A stretch of 64,000 nt of DNA, taken from Chitinophaga pinensis (lineage in GTDB: Bacteria > Bacteroidota > Bacteroidia > Flavobacteriales_D > Crocinitomicaceae). The stretch lies in assembly GCA_945902745.1 (NCBI GenBank), contig CAMDNE010000001.1, positions 1 through 64,000 of the forward strand, written 5' to 3'. The position numbers were made by a program, and so were the translations under genes. Positions 1-8,774 of this stretch are shown here, piece by piece. Under the pieces are notes generated by a model. It ran no database searches and had not been told where the DNA came from. It was given only the letters and a program-made list of their open reading frames with translations. The first letter of the stretch is position 1. The number at the start of each line of letters is the position of its first letter.

Positions 1-225
1 CAATTATCGAAAGAATTTGTGCGTCAATGGTTGATTGAAAATGATTTCCAAGGATTAGATGGTCAGACAATGCCTGTCATGCCAGATGAATTTGTTCAAA
101 CAGTTACCGATCGTTATATAGAATTGTACGAAGTAATTACTGGTAAAAAATTCGAAAGAGCTGATACATCGAACATTGAAGAAAGAATTCAACACAACGT
201 TGAGGCCTTTTTAAAAACGATGTAA
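1..225 (+). CDS. purC: SAICAR synthase PurC, C-terminal end (5' cut by window edge)
   Basis: This is the last 74 codons of phosphoribosylaminoimidazole-succinocarboxamide synthase, which joins aspartate to CAIR in purine biosynthesis in the cytosol. The reading frame is open from base 1, so the gene enters from the left edge. The fragment has the family's C-terminal pattern: LSKEFVRQWL, then a GQxMPxMPDEF segment, then RYIELYEVITGKKF. A GTG at 19 is internal and not a start. The catalytic N-terminal part lies outside the window, so only the family assignment can be supported. Confidence 0.9.
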   Translation, partial: QLSKEFVRQWLIENDFQGLDGQTMPVMPDEFVQTVTDRYIELYEVITGKKFERADTSNIEERIQHNVEAFLKTM

Positions 226-329
226 AATAATTTCAAAATTTAACCATATTAGTAGGTTTTTGAAAATACATGCCACATAGTTCCTGTTCGGAGGAAAACA
301 CTTCATTTTATAGTATAGTCTATGTTTTC

Positions 330-346
330 TATGTGCCTATGTGTTT
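330..346 (+). repeat. Direct repeat copy 1 (CTATGTGCCTATGTGTT)
   Basis: This 17-base word recurs exactly at 3745-3761, so one copy lies on each side of ccsBA in the same orientation. The word itself contains CTATGTG twice. It probably belongs to a low-complexity intergenic family; its genome-wide copy number cannot be judged here. Confidence 0.7.
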
Positions 347-435
347 AAATTTTTGTTTCCCTTTCGATTCTAGCTTTATAACTAATTCACAAATTCTTTT
401 AACAACAATTACATATTTTTCACCGTGTCAATGTG

Positions 436-443
436 TACTTTTG
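436..443 (+). promoter_or_regulatory. Putative sigma-A -7 element of ccsBA
   Basis: TACTTTTG matches the Bacteroidota -7 consensus TAnnTTTG, 25 bases upstream of the ccsBA start codon. No clear -33 TTTG is seen at the usual distance. Confidence 0.45.
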
Positions 444-468
444 CACCTGATATTTTAGAATAAAACAA

Positions 469-3400
469 ATGGAAAAATTTTCAAAAGCATTTTTTTCGAT
501 GCGCATGATGGCAACTGGAATGATTGTCTTCCTTTTAGCTATTGCAACTGCAACATTTTTAGAATCTGCTTACGATATTCAAACAGCAAAGATTATTGTA
601 TACAATGCGAAGTGGTTTGAAATATTATTGGTTTATCTTGGGTTAAATCTGATTGCCAATATTTTTAAATACAACATGTTTCAACGTGCAAAAATCGCAC
701 AATTGACTTTCCACCTTTCGTTTATTGTCATACTTATTGGAGCAGGTGTAACACGCTATATCAGTTTTGAAGGATTAATGTTGGTAAGAGAAGGAGAGAA
801 AACCAATTTTATTTATTCTTCTGATCCATATGTTTGGTTCCAAATCAATGATGGGAAGTTAAAATATACGTATGCGGAAAAGCATTTTATGTCAATGCAA
901 ACGAATAATGATTTTGACATTGATGTAGAATTTCCTAATCACAAAACTCCGATTACAATTGAATATGTTGATTTTCAAAAGAAAATGATTGATTCACTTG
1001 TTATCAATGATTCCATCAAAGGCGTTGCTTTAGAAATCATTACAGATGGAATGAAATTCAATTATTTGACCAAAGGAGGTTTTTTAATGGCAGGAGAAGA
1101 AGCTATTTCATTTGAAAAAAGTGATGCGATGCCTGGAATAGAATTATTCCAAGAAGGTGCGAAAATCATGATTAAATCTGCAAAGGAATTCCGTTACTTG
1201 CCAATGGCTGAAATGCAAAAAGCAAGACAATCGGGGAAAGAAGTTTCTGATTCTTTATTTGTTCATGTTGCGGCAGATACAAAGGTTCCTTTTCAAACAA
1301 CAACGCTATACCAAGTTGGAGCGCAACAAATTGTTTTTAAGAAAGTGATTAATCATGCGCGACTAATGTTAATGCCAACAGGAAAAAGAAATGTTGGTTC
1401 AGATTATTTAACCTTAAAAATTTCAGACGGTTCTCAATTTAAAATTATTCAATTAAAGGGAGGAATTGGAGCTATTCCAGAACATGCTGTTTTCACTTTA
1501 AATGGCTTAGTGTATGAAATGGAATACGGTTCATCCAAAATTGAAATTCCATTTTACATTGCTTGTCGCGATTTTAAATTAGACCGTTATCCAGGTTCGA
1601 TGGCAGCGTCATCGTTTGAAAGTCAAGTTTCCATTTTAGATGAAAAGAATAATTATACAAGAGATCAAAAAATATTTATGAATAACGTGATGGATTATAA
1701 TGGCTATCGTTTCTTTCAATCAAGTTATGATCCAGATGAAAAAGGAACACGGTTAAGTGTGAATCACGATTGGTGGGGAACAAACATTACCTATTTAGGA
1801 TATTTATTAATGGCGATTGGAATGATTGCTTCCTTATTTGCACCGATTGGACGATTCAGAGAATTGAATGAAAAACTGAGAAAATCGAGAGAGAAAAGAG
1901 AGTTGTTGATGAAATCAGTTTTATTTGTTTTAGGTTTTGGATTAGTTGGTGGTGTAAATGCACAAGAGCAACATACTGCTGGAGATGGGCACAATCATAA
2001 TAATGCGGCAGCTCAAACGCAAAGAAAACCAATTTTCAGAGTTATATCCGAAGAGCATTCAGATCAATTAGCTTCCTTGTTAGTGCAAGATTTTCAAGGT
2101 CGAATTATTCCAATGCACACGATGTGTGATCAATTGTTGCGCAAAGTTCACCGTGGAAATAAATTTGAAGATTACAATGCTGTGCAAACAATCATGAGTA
2201 TGCACATGTATCCAGATCATTGGATGGATGTAAAAATCATTCAAGTTTCAAGCAATCTTAAGGAAAAATTAAAAGTGACAGATGAATTTGCTTCATTCAA
2301 GGAATTGGCTGACAAAACAGGTCAATTCAAATTGATGGCTGATTATGATTTGGCGCATCAGAAATTGGAATCTAAACGCAATGAATACGACAAGAAATTG
2401 ATCAAATTGGTGGAGAAATTCCAAGTTGTTCAATCAATCTTCAGCTGGCAGTACATGAAAATTATGCCAGTTGCTAATGACAAAAACAATACGTGGTTTG
2501 TGCCGTTGAGCATGGAATTGATGCAAATTGATTCTATTTCATCTGGATTGGCTTTGCGTTACATTTCGAAATTGGATCGTGCAGCAGAATTTAACAAATA
2601 CGATGAGGTAAATAATCTTCTTGTTGATTTGAAAAAATTTCAACGGGAAGAAGGAGTGAAAGTGGTGCCATCCGAAAAGAAAGTGAATTTGGAAATCAGG
2701 TATAACAAGATGAGTATTTTCAAAAATTCAAGTATGATGTATTTGTCTTTTGGATTCATATTATTAATCATTTTCTTTATTCGAATTTTCATCAAACCTT
2801 CACCAACGACCTCCAAAATTTTCAAAAGAATTGGACAAGTCATAACAGGATTAATGATCGTTGTTTTCGTTTATCATGGCGTTGGTTTAGGATTTAGATG
2901 GTACATTTCTGGTCACGCTCCATGGAGTAATGGATACGAAGCTGTTATTTTTATTGCTTGGGTTACAATGATTGCCGGATTTGCATTCTCACGGAAAAAT
3001 CCAGTTATAATCGCTGGAACAGCAATTTTAGCAGCAATGATGATTTTCGTGACAGAAATGAATTTATTAGATCCTGAAATCACACCTTTGCAACCAGTAT
3101 TAAAATCGTATTGGTTAATGATTCACGTTGCGATCATAACAGGTAGTTATGGTTTCTTAGGATTAGGAGCAATTCTTGGTTTGGTTAATTTGAAATTATA
3201 CATTTTTAGAACACAGAAAAATGGTAAAATCGTTACCTTGAATATCAACGAATTGACATACGTTTCTGAAATGACCATTACAATTGGATTGTTCATGTTG
3301 ACCATCGGAACATTCTTAGGTGGAATATGGGCCAATGAATCATGGGGTAGATATTGGGGCTGGGATCCAAAAGAAACGTGGGCATTGGTCTCCGTTCTAG

Positions 3401-3675
3401 TATATGCGGTGATTTTGCACTTACGTTACATTCCAGCTTTGAGAAGTAAATTTGTTTTCAATGTTGTAAGTCTTTGGGGTTATTCTGCCATTTTATTTAC
3501 CTTCTTCGGAGTGAATTTCTACTTAGTAGGATTACATTCTTATGCTCAAGGTGAAGGATTAGGAAAAATACCAAATGGAATCATTGCTGCGGTTGTTATC
3601 TTTGTTTTGTTTACTGTTTTTGCAGCTATTCGAAATAAACAATACACAAACAAAGTGAAGGAATTGGAGCTATAG
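469..3675 (+). CDS. ccsBA: ResB-CcsA fusion cytochrome c biogenesis protein (system II)
   Basis: This 1068-residue inner-membrane protein exports haem and ligates it to CXXCH motifs of periplasmic c-type cytochromes. The N-terminal part (about 1-480) is ResB-like, with membrane segments near residues 15-33, 47-60, 78-95 and 440-465. A hydrophobic segment near 480-495 ends in a signal-peptide-like VNAQ and is followed by a His-rich HNHNN stretch and a long periplasmic region (about 500-740). The C-terminal third is CcsA, with several membrane helices and the tryptophan-rich haem-binding WWD motif (WGRYWGWDPKE, about 958-970). Fusion of the two halves is common in Bacteroidota. The likely clients in this window are the CcoNO and CcoP cytochromes, but the gene stands alone here. 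Confidence 0.92.
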   Translation: MEKFSKAFFSMRMMATGMIVFLLAIATATFLESAYDIQTAKIIVYNAKWFEILLVYLGLNLIANIFKYNMFQRAKIAQLTFHLSFIVILIGAGVTRYISFEGLMLVREGEKTNFIYSSDPYVWFQINDGKLKYTYAEKHFMSMQTNNDFDIDVEFPNHKTPITIEYVDFQKKMIDSLVINDSIKGVALEIITDGMKFNYLTKGGFLMAGEEAISFEKSDAMPGIELFQEGAKIMIKSAKEFRYLPMAEMQKARQSGKEVSDSLFVHVAADTKVPFQTTTLYQVGAQQIVFKKVINHARLMLMPTGKRNVGSDYLTLKISDGSQFKIIQLKGGIGAIPEHAVFTLNGLVYEMEYGSSKIEIPFYIACRDFKLDRYPGSMAASSFESQVSILDEKNNYTRDQKIFMNNVMDYNGYRFFQSSYDPDEKGTRLSVNHDWWGTNITYLGYLLMAIGMIASLFAPIGRFRELNEKLRKSREKRELLMKSVLFVLGFGLVGGVNAQEQHTAGDGHNHNNAAAQTQRKPIFRVISEEHSDQLASLLVQDFQGRIIPMHTMCDQLLRKVHRGNKFEDYNAVQTIMSMHMYPDHWMDVKIIQVSSNLKEKLKVTDEFASFKELADKTGQFKLMADYDLAHQKLESKRNEYDKKLIKLVEKFQVVQSIFSWQYMKIMPVANDKNNTWFVPLSMELMQIDSISSGLALRYISKLDRAAEFNKYDEVNNLLVDLKKFQREEGVKVVPSEKKVNLEIRYNKMSIFKNSSMMYLSFGFILLIIFFIRIFIKPSPTTSKIFKRIGQVITGLMIVVFVYHGVGLGFRWYISGHAPWSNGYEAVIFIAWVTMIAGFAFSRKNPVIIAGTAILAAMMIFVTEMNLLDPEITPLQPVLKSYWLMIHVAIITGSYGFLGLGAILGLVNLKLYIFRTQKNGKIVTLNINELTYVSEMTITIGLFMLTIGTFLGGIWANESWGRYWGWDPKETWALVSVLVYAVILHLRYIPALRSKFVFNVVSLWGYSAILFTFFGVNFYLVGLHSYAQGEGLGKIPNGIIAAVVIFVLFTVFAAIRNKQYTNKVKELEL

Positions 3676-3744
3676 TTACAAGTTATTAGTTGCTAATTAC
3701 AAATTACAAATTACAAATCCCTAATTACACCCAACCTATGTGTC

Positions 3745-3761
3745 CTATGTGCCTATGTGTT
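3745..3761 (+). repeat. Direct repeat copy 2 (CTATGTGCCTATGTGTT)
   Basis: This is an exact second copy of the 17-mer at 330-346, located just downstream of ccsBA. The preceding bases 3676-3730 are AT-rich with tandem TTACAAAT-like words and no coding potential. Confidence 0.7.
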
Positions 3762-3787
3762 AAAAATAAATCCTTAATCCCACGAAC

Positions 3788-4249
3788 ATGAATTTTCATA
3801 GTTTTAAAGTAAACGATATTGCTGGTCATGAATTTGACTTGGCTTTGTTAAAAGGAAAAAAAGTATTGGTTGTCAATACGGCATCTGCTTGTGGATATAC
3901 GCCTCAATTTGGATTGTTAGAAGAGTTGTATGAAGAGTTTGGTGACGATGGTTTAGTGATCCTTGGTTTCCCTTCCAATGATTTTGGAGCACAAGATCCA
4001 GGTACAAATGATGAAATCGCTGCTTTTTGTCAAATGAATTATGGTGTTACTTTTCCAATGATGGAGAAAATCAACGTTATAGGTGAAAACGAACATCCTT
4101 TATACAAATGGTTGAAAGAACAATCGAAATCAGAAGTGAAGTGGAATTTTCATAAGTTTTTGATTGACGAAGAGGGAAATGTGATAAAAGATTTTGCACA
4201 TTCCGTGGAGCCGAATAATACTGAAATCGTTTCTTTAATTCAATCTTAA
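3788..4249 (+). CDS. Glutathione-peroxidase-family thiol peroxidase
   Basis: This 153-residue cytosolic protein has the glutathione peroxidase fold and should reduce hydroperoxides. Members of this size in bacteria usually use thioredoxin or another low-molecular-weight thiol rather than glutathione. The peroxidatic Cys is C35 in NTASACGYT, where Cys replaces selenocysteine. The second Cys in AAFCQMNYGV fits the resolving position. The Trp-Asn part of the catalytic tetrad is present in KWNFHKFLID. The family's FPCNQFG motif reads FPSNDFG, so the usual catalytic Gln is Asp. The gene is followed by bshB1, which suggests bacillithiol could be the cellular thiol, but that is inference. Confidence 0.88.
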   Translation: MNFHSFKVNDIAGHEFDLALLKGKKVLVVNTASACGYTPQFGLLEELYEEFGDDGLVILGFPSNDFGAQDPGTNDEIAAFCQMNYGVTFPMMEKINVIGENEHPLYKWLKEQSKSEVKWNFHKFLIDEEGNVIKDFAHSVEPNNTEIVSLIQS

Positions 4250-4386
4250 ACGGACACCGAGCTTAGTCGAGGTGGAAGTTGAGTGCTATAATAATTTAAT
4301 TAGTTTTTGTATTTTTGACCACTAAGGCACAAAGTTCACTAAGGCGTTTTATTAGTTAAATATTTACAAATACCGAATCCCAAATT
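4250..4386. repeat. Intergenic repeat debris typical of Bacteroidota
   Basis: The spacer carries a GAGCTTAGTCGAGG-like word (about 4259) and a CACTAAGGCACAAAGTTCAC word (about 4321-4340). Both resemble short dispersed intergenic sequences often seen in this phylum. No gene is visible. Confidence 0.4.
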
Positions 4387-5118
4387 ATGAATCCCGAATC
4401 ATTTAAAGTAGACATCCTCGCTTTTGCAGCTCACCCAGACGATATTGAATTATCTTGTTCAGGAACAATCATGAAACACATTGCTGCAGGCAAGAAAGTT
4501 GGAATTGTTGATTTGACACAAGGGGAATTAGGTTCGCGAGGCACAATTGAAACGCGTTATGCAGAAGCAAAAGAAGCGTCTGAAATAATGGGGATTTCCG
4601 TTCGTGTAAATTTGAAAATGGCTGATGTTTTTTTTGAAATCAATGAATCAAATAAAAGATTAATTGTAGAACAAATAAGAAGATTTCAACCAACTATTAT
4701 TTTAGCTAATGCCATTGAGGATCGCCATCCTGATCATGGAAGGGCTTCCCAATTAATTTCTGAAGCTTGTTTTCTTTCTGGATTGAAAAATTTTGAAACA
4801 ACTTGGGAAAACGAAATTCAAGTTGCATTTCGGCCAAAATCCGTTTACCATTATATTCAAGATCATTATATTAAACCTGATTTTGCAATTGATATCACTG
4901 AATTTATTGACCGAAAAATAGCTTGCATTAAAGTCTTCAAAACACAATTTTATGATCCAAATTCAAAAGAGCCTCAAACACCAATATCAGGTGAAGAGTT
5001 TTTTGATTTCATCAAAGGTAGAATGCTGGAAATGGGCAGACCGATAGGAGCGAAGTATGCAGAAGGTTTCACAGTTGAAAGAAGAATAGGAGTGAAGAGT
5101 TTGTTTGATTTGGAATAA
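4387..5118 (+). CDS. bshB1: Bacillithiol biosynthesis deacetylase BshB1
   Basis: This 243-residue LmbE/PIG-L family zinc hydrolase should deacetylate N-acetylglucosaminyl-malate, the second step of bacillithiol synthesis in the cytosol. The zinc-binding AHPDDIEL motif is at residues 15-22, and the second conserved motif, DRHPDHGRAS, is near 116-125. LTQGELGSRGT near residues 43-53 is characteristic of BshB1 rather than of general LmbE proteins. Length and domain span match the family. The gene stands alone after the thiol peroxidase gene; bshA and bshC are not in the window. Confidence 0.9.
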   Translation: MNPESFKVDILAFAAHPDDIELSCSGTIMKHIAAGKKVGIVDLTQGELGSRGTIETRYAEAKEASEIMGISVRVNLKMADVFFEINESNKRLIVEQIRRFQPTIILANAIEDRHPDHGRASQLISEACFLSGLKNFETTWENEIQVAFRPKSVYHYIQDHYIKPDFAIDITEFIDRKIACIKVFKTQFYDPNSKEPQTPISGEEFFDFIKGRMLEMGRPIGAKYAEGFTVERRIGVKSLFDLE

Positions 5119-5206
5119 AAGAATAAATTCTTGCTAATAGATTATAATTATTTGCAACCTTTTGTAAGGTTTAATTGTCTTACTTTGGAAAACCAACAAT
5201 TATAAA

Positions 5207-7006
5207 ATGAAATTTATTCTAATTCTGACAGTATTAATTACTGGAAATCAACTTTTTGCTCAATGTAATGGTTCTGAACCTCAAATAAATCTTGGAAATG
5301 ATACTGTTCTCTGCACTGGAGAAACGTTGAATCTATTAGTTCAACCTATCTATGATTTTTATTCATGGTCAACAGGTTCTTCTAATAATAGCATTACCGT
5401 CAATTCTTCAGGTGTTTATTCTGTGAATGCATCTATTATTGGAGCAAATGTTATTTTAAATGGTGATTTTGAAGGTGGTAATACTGCGGCTTTAAATAAT
5501 TTCTCAACAGCTTATATTCCTGGGACAGGAGGTTCATGGGGAATATTATCAAATCCAGGAACTTATGCAATTTCTACTTCTCCAAACAATGTTCACACTA
5601 ATTTTAGTAATTGTCCAGATCATACAAGTGGGACGGGTAATATGTTGATTGCGAATGGTTCAAGTACAGCTGGTACAAGTGTATGGTGCCAAACAGTAAA
5701 CGTTTTTCCAAATATCGATTATATTTTTTCTTGTTGGGCAATGAATGTAATTTCTGATCCAAATATTTCAAATTTGCAATTTTTTGTAAATGGTGTACAA
5801 ATTGGTGGTATTTTTTCAACTACTCCAATTGGGTGTGAATGGCTGGAATTTAATGATGTTTGGAATTCAGGAGCAAACACAACTGCACAATTATGTATTG
5901 TAAACCAAAATATATCGGGAGGCGGAAATGATTTTGCACTTGACGATATTTTTTTCGCTCCAGTTTGTTTAATCTCAGATACGATTGTTGTTAGTTATGA
6001 TAATACGATCATTGATGCTGGTCCAGATTTAGTTTTTTGTGAAAATATCCCTGAAAATTGTGTCGCAACTTCAAACGGAAGTGTTAGTAATTATTTATGG
6101 AATGATGGTACTCAAGGAAATATTCTTGCACCTATTTCATCAGGGACATATAGCGTAACTGGAACGTCGGCAAATGGCTGTGTAATTTCAGATTTTGTTG
6201 ATATTACCGTTAAACAGGTTGATTGGGCAATTGATCAAATCTTCACGGGACCAACTGATTGTGGTGCGTCGACTGGTTATGTTTCAGTTGCAACAAATGG
6301 AGTTTTTGAACCTGGTTTTCCTGCAATCTATACTTGGTCAGGTCCTGGTTCGGGAAGTTCAAATTTTATTAATGCTTCAGTTTGGGATAATCTTTCATCG
6401 GGCTGGTATTATATTGATATTGTTTCAAATGGTTGTCATGAAGTTGATTCAGCTCAGGTGGTGCCATTAAATTCACCAATTGCAGGGATTATTGCTACTC
6501 CGCTTTTTGGATATACTCCGCTTACGGTTGACTTCTCCAATACGAGTCAAAATGCAACATCCTATTTGTGGGATTTTGGTAATGGAATAACGCTCCCAAT
6601 TGGTAATCAGAATAGTCAATCACAAATATATACAACAGGTGTTTATGAGATAATGTTGGTTGCATACAATGGTAATTGTTCTGATACTGCATATACAACG
6701 ATTAATGTTCTTGACCCACCAATAATTCTTCCGGTTTCTTTGATAACGAGCAATGTATTTACTCCCAATTCGGATGGTTCAAATGACGTATTCACTTTTC
6801 AACTTGAAAACATTGTTCAGCTAGAAATCAGTATTTTAAATAGATGGGGAGCGGTTGTGTTCACTTCAACGGATATTAATTTTTCTTGGAATGGCAAAGT
6901 AAACGGCAATCTTGCTTTAGAAGGAGTTTATTTTTACACCTATAAAGCAGTTGGTGCACAAAATGAGCAATTTGAAGGTCAGGGCTTTCTTCATTTAGAA
7001 TATTAA
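5207..7006 (+). CDS. Secreted protein with PKD domain and type B T9SS sorting domain
   Basis: This 599-residue exported protein has a Sec signal peptide (residues 1-18, ending LFAQ). The body contains immunoglobulin-like or adhesin-like segments, including repeats of the form GxYSVxxT. A PKD-like domain lies near 430-500 (TPLTVDFSNTS, then YLWDFGNG). The C-terminus (about 515-599) is the CHU_C / gliding-motility-associated type B sorting domain: VFTPNSDGSNDVF, then ILNRWGAVVF, then LEGVYFYTYKA. Such proteins cross the outer membrane through the type IX system and stay at the surface or are released. No enzymatic domain is recognised, so adhesion or a structural role is only a guess. Confidence 0.85.
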   Translation: MKFILILTVLITGNQLFAQCNGSEPQINLGNDTVLCTGETLNLLVQPIYDFYSWSTGSSNNSITVNSSGVYSVNASIIGANVILNGDFEGGNTAALNNFSTAYIPGTGGSWGILSNPGTYAISTSPNNVHTNFSNCPDHTSGTGNMLIANGSSTAGTSVWCQTVNVFPNIDYIFSCWAMNVISDPNISNLQFFVNGVQIGGIFSTTPIGCEWLEFNDVWNSGANTTAQLCIVNQNISGGGNDFALDDIFFAPVCLISDTIVVSYDNTIIDAGPDLVFCENIPENCVATSNGSVSNYLWNDGTQGNILAPISSGTYSVTGTSANGCVISDFVDITVKQVDWAIDQIFTGPTDCGASTGYVSVATNGVFEPGFPAIYTWSGPGSGSSNFINASVWDNLSSGWYYIDIVSNGCHEVDSAQVVPLNSPIAGIIATPLFGYTPLTVDFSNTSQNATSYLWDFGNGITLPIGNQNSQSQIYTTGVYEIMLVAYNGNCSDTAYTTINVLDPPIILPVSLITSNVFTPNSDGSNDVFTFQLENIVQLEISILNRWGAVVFTSTDINFSWNGKVNGNLALEGVYFYTYKAVGAQNEQFEGQGFLHLEY

Positions 7007-7145
7007 ATTGAATCTCGAATAGTTGAAATTGGAAATATACTGAGACGTCTTGTTTTTTAGAAGAATCAGCACTTAAATTAGTATAAATCCGCTTATTAAC
7101 TTTTCACGTTGTTTAATTCATATCTTTAGAATTAAATTCTTAGCT

Positions 7146-8282
7146 ATGAAAAAACTTCTACTATCATTTTGTTTACTTCCTTTGATTGGGATTTCTCAAG
7201 TATGCAACCCTTCAGGAAATATGATGCTATTCTCTAATTATGATGGTGGCGTATTAAATATTAATATTGATGCAAATATTCCTAATTTAAAAATTGGCGT
7301 TGTTACTTATGAAGGCACAACGATCAATCTTTCTGGAGCTTTTGTAAATAATGTTACTGCAGTTTATTATGCAGGATATAATGCATCGAACGGGCATTGT
7401 GGTTCTGTGATAAATACTTCAATTAATGGCGCACCTGTTGCGGCTAATTCAACTATTGCTATTATGCCTGCTTCAACTTTGTCAAATCCGAATGGATATA
7501 ATAATATTATTTGTGCTTATTCTTGTGATAATACAACAAATCAAGGAGGTTGCAACACTATTGATCAAGTGGAAGCATTCTTTCAAACTCAATTTGGAGG
7601 CAGTTTGTATGCGCATTATGTCCAGTATGGTTGCTGGTCTGGTTCTTACAATTTAAGTGCAGGAGGAACGTGTTGTCCTGTTATACCTTTAGGAGCGACA
7701 ACGAATAGTGTTACTAATAGTTCATGTTTTAATTCTTGCAATGGTGCAGCAGATTTGACTGCTTTCGGAGGTACACCTCCATACACTTATACATGGGGAA
7801 ATGGTGATATTGGGAATCCATTAACTGGGGTTTGTGCTGGTGTATACAATGTTATTATTACGGATGGAGCAGGGGGTAGTTACTCAACATCTGTTACCAT
7901 TACTGAGCCTTCACAAATAACAGCAACTTTTGTGAATTCAAATGAAACTGGTGCTTGTGATGGTATTTCAACTGCGATTGCATCAGGCGGAACTCCAAGT
8001 TATTCTTTTCTTTGGGACGATCCTTCATTACAAACAACAGCTACAGCGACAGGACTTTGTCAAAGTTCACCTTGTGTATCAATCACAGATAATTTAGGCT
8101 GTGTTGAAACCCTTTGTACAACCATACTTTCGGTTGCGGGTATAGATGAATTACAGGCAGATAATAAACAAATTTTAAAAATAATTGATGTTACCGGCAG
8201 AGAAACTCAATTCCGACCAAATACGGTATTGATATATATTTATAATGATGGCTCACATCAACGAATTCTTGTAAATGAATAA
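7146..8282 (+). CDS. Secreted SprB-repeat-like surface protein
   Basis: This 378-residue exported protein has a signal peptide (about 1-18, ending GISQ). Residues 20-175 form a Cys-containing domain that I do not recognise. Residues about 185-265 match the SprB-repeat type of gliding adhesins (GGTPPYTYTW, then AGVYNVIITD), and a second, partial unit follows with GGTPSYSFLW. The C-terminal end (IIDVTGRETQFRPNTVLIYIY) is a short variant tail ending in YNDGSHQRILVNE, different from the usual KxVxVYPNP type A signal. Export by T9SS is therefore likely but less certain. A terminator follows at 8289. Confidence 0.75.
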   Translation: MKKLLLSFCLLPLIGISQVCNPSGNMMLFSNYDGGVLNINIDANIPNLKIGVVTYEGTTINLSGAFVNNVTAVYYAGYNASNGHCGSVINTSINGAPVAANSTIAIMPASTLSNPNGYNNIICAYSCDNTTNQGGCNTIDQVEAFFQTQFGGSLYAHYVQYGCWSGSYNLSAGGTCCPVIPLGATTNSVTNSSCFNSCNGAADLTAFGGTPPYTYTWGNGDIGNPLTGVCAGVYNVIITDGAGGSYSTSVTITEPSQITATFVNSNETGACDGISTAIASGGTPSYSFLWDDPSLQTTATATGLCQSSPCVSITDNLGCVETLCTTILSVAGIDELQADNKQILKIIDVTGRETQFRPNTVLIYIYNDGSHQRILVNE

Positions 8283-8288
8283 TTTATA

Positions 8289-8316
8289 GAAGCTCTTCAG
8301 AAATGAAGGGCTTTTT
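8289..8316 (+). terminator. Rho-independent terminator after the SprB-repeat gene
   Basis: AGCTCTTCA pairs with TGAAGGGCT (one G-T pair) around a short loop and is followed by TTTTT. It lies between the convergent stop codons of the neighbouring genes. Confidence 0.65.
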
Positions 8317-8763
8317 CTACATTATAGTAACAATCACAATCTTCTTTTCTTGCCAATCAATTTCAGTACCAGCTGTTTTCCCAAGTAATTCTTTCCCTAA
8401 AGGAGCAGCGGCGGTCATGCAGAAGATTGTAGTGTTCTCTATTTCAATTGCACCAATTCCAACCGAGATGTAAAATACACCAATAGTTGTTTCAACCAAA
8501 CTTCCGAGTTGAATTTTAATGTGCTTTTGAGTTGCATCTATGCGGTGAAGGATTTCTGCCAATTTATTCATTTCGGAGAGTTGTCCAGCAATCTTTTCTT
8601 GTTCCAAATGCGCCATTGCTCTGCCAGTTTCATGTTTGTCACCAGCTGAACTTTTTGTTTCATTTGAATTGGCGTCTAATGCATCTGTAAGCATTAAATT
8701 TAATTGGGAAATCCGAGAATTAACTTCCTTGGTTACAATAGCGTGAATATGTTCTTTGTCCAT
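8317..8763 (-). CDS. GreA/GreB-like C-terminal domain protein
   Basis: This 148-residue protein has a helical N-terminal half (about 1-75) and a C-terminal half resembling the FKBP-like domain of GreA/GreB, with TAAAPLGKELLGKTAGTEI near 117-136. True Gre factors rescue backtracked RNA polymerase. This protein lacks a recognisable acidic tip in its N-terminal hairpin, so that activity is not assured. Homologues in this phylum are sometimes mislabelled as 3-oxoacyl-ACP synthase. It sits just downstream of the flippase gene, with 11 bases between them, and a decayed copy of its 5' half lies on the other side of that gene. Confidence 0.65.
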   Translation of the reverse strand: MDKEHIHAIVTKEVNSRISQLNLMLTDALDANSNETKSSAGDKHETGRAMAHLEQEKIAGQLSEMNKLAEILHRIDATQKHIKIQLGSLVETTIGVFYISVGIGAIEIENTTIFCMTAAAPLGKELLGKTAGTEIDWQEKKIVIVTIM

Positions 8764-8774
8764 TTAAAATTGAG

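Larger units (their letters stand above)
226..468. other. Intergenic region, purC to ccsBA
   Basis: No convincing gene is present in these 243 bases. The stretch holds one copy of a short direct repeat (330-346) and the ccsBA promoter (436-443). A 62-codon frame at 270-458 runs through both and has no protein-like features. Confidence 0.6.

Noticed and set aside
270-458. 62-codon frame between purC and ccsBA
   Set aside because: It is built of repeat and promoter sequence, is rich in Phe, Tyr and Cys from AT-rich DNA, and has no protein-like features.
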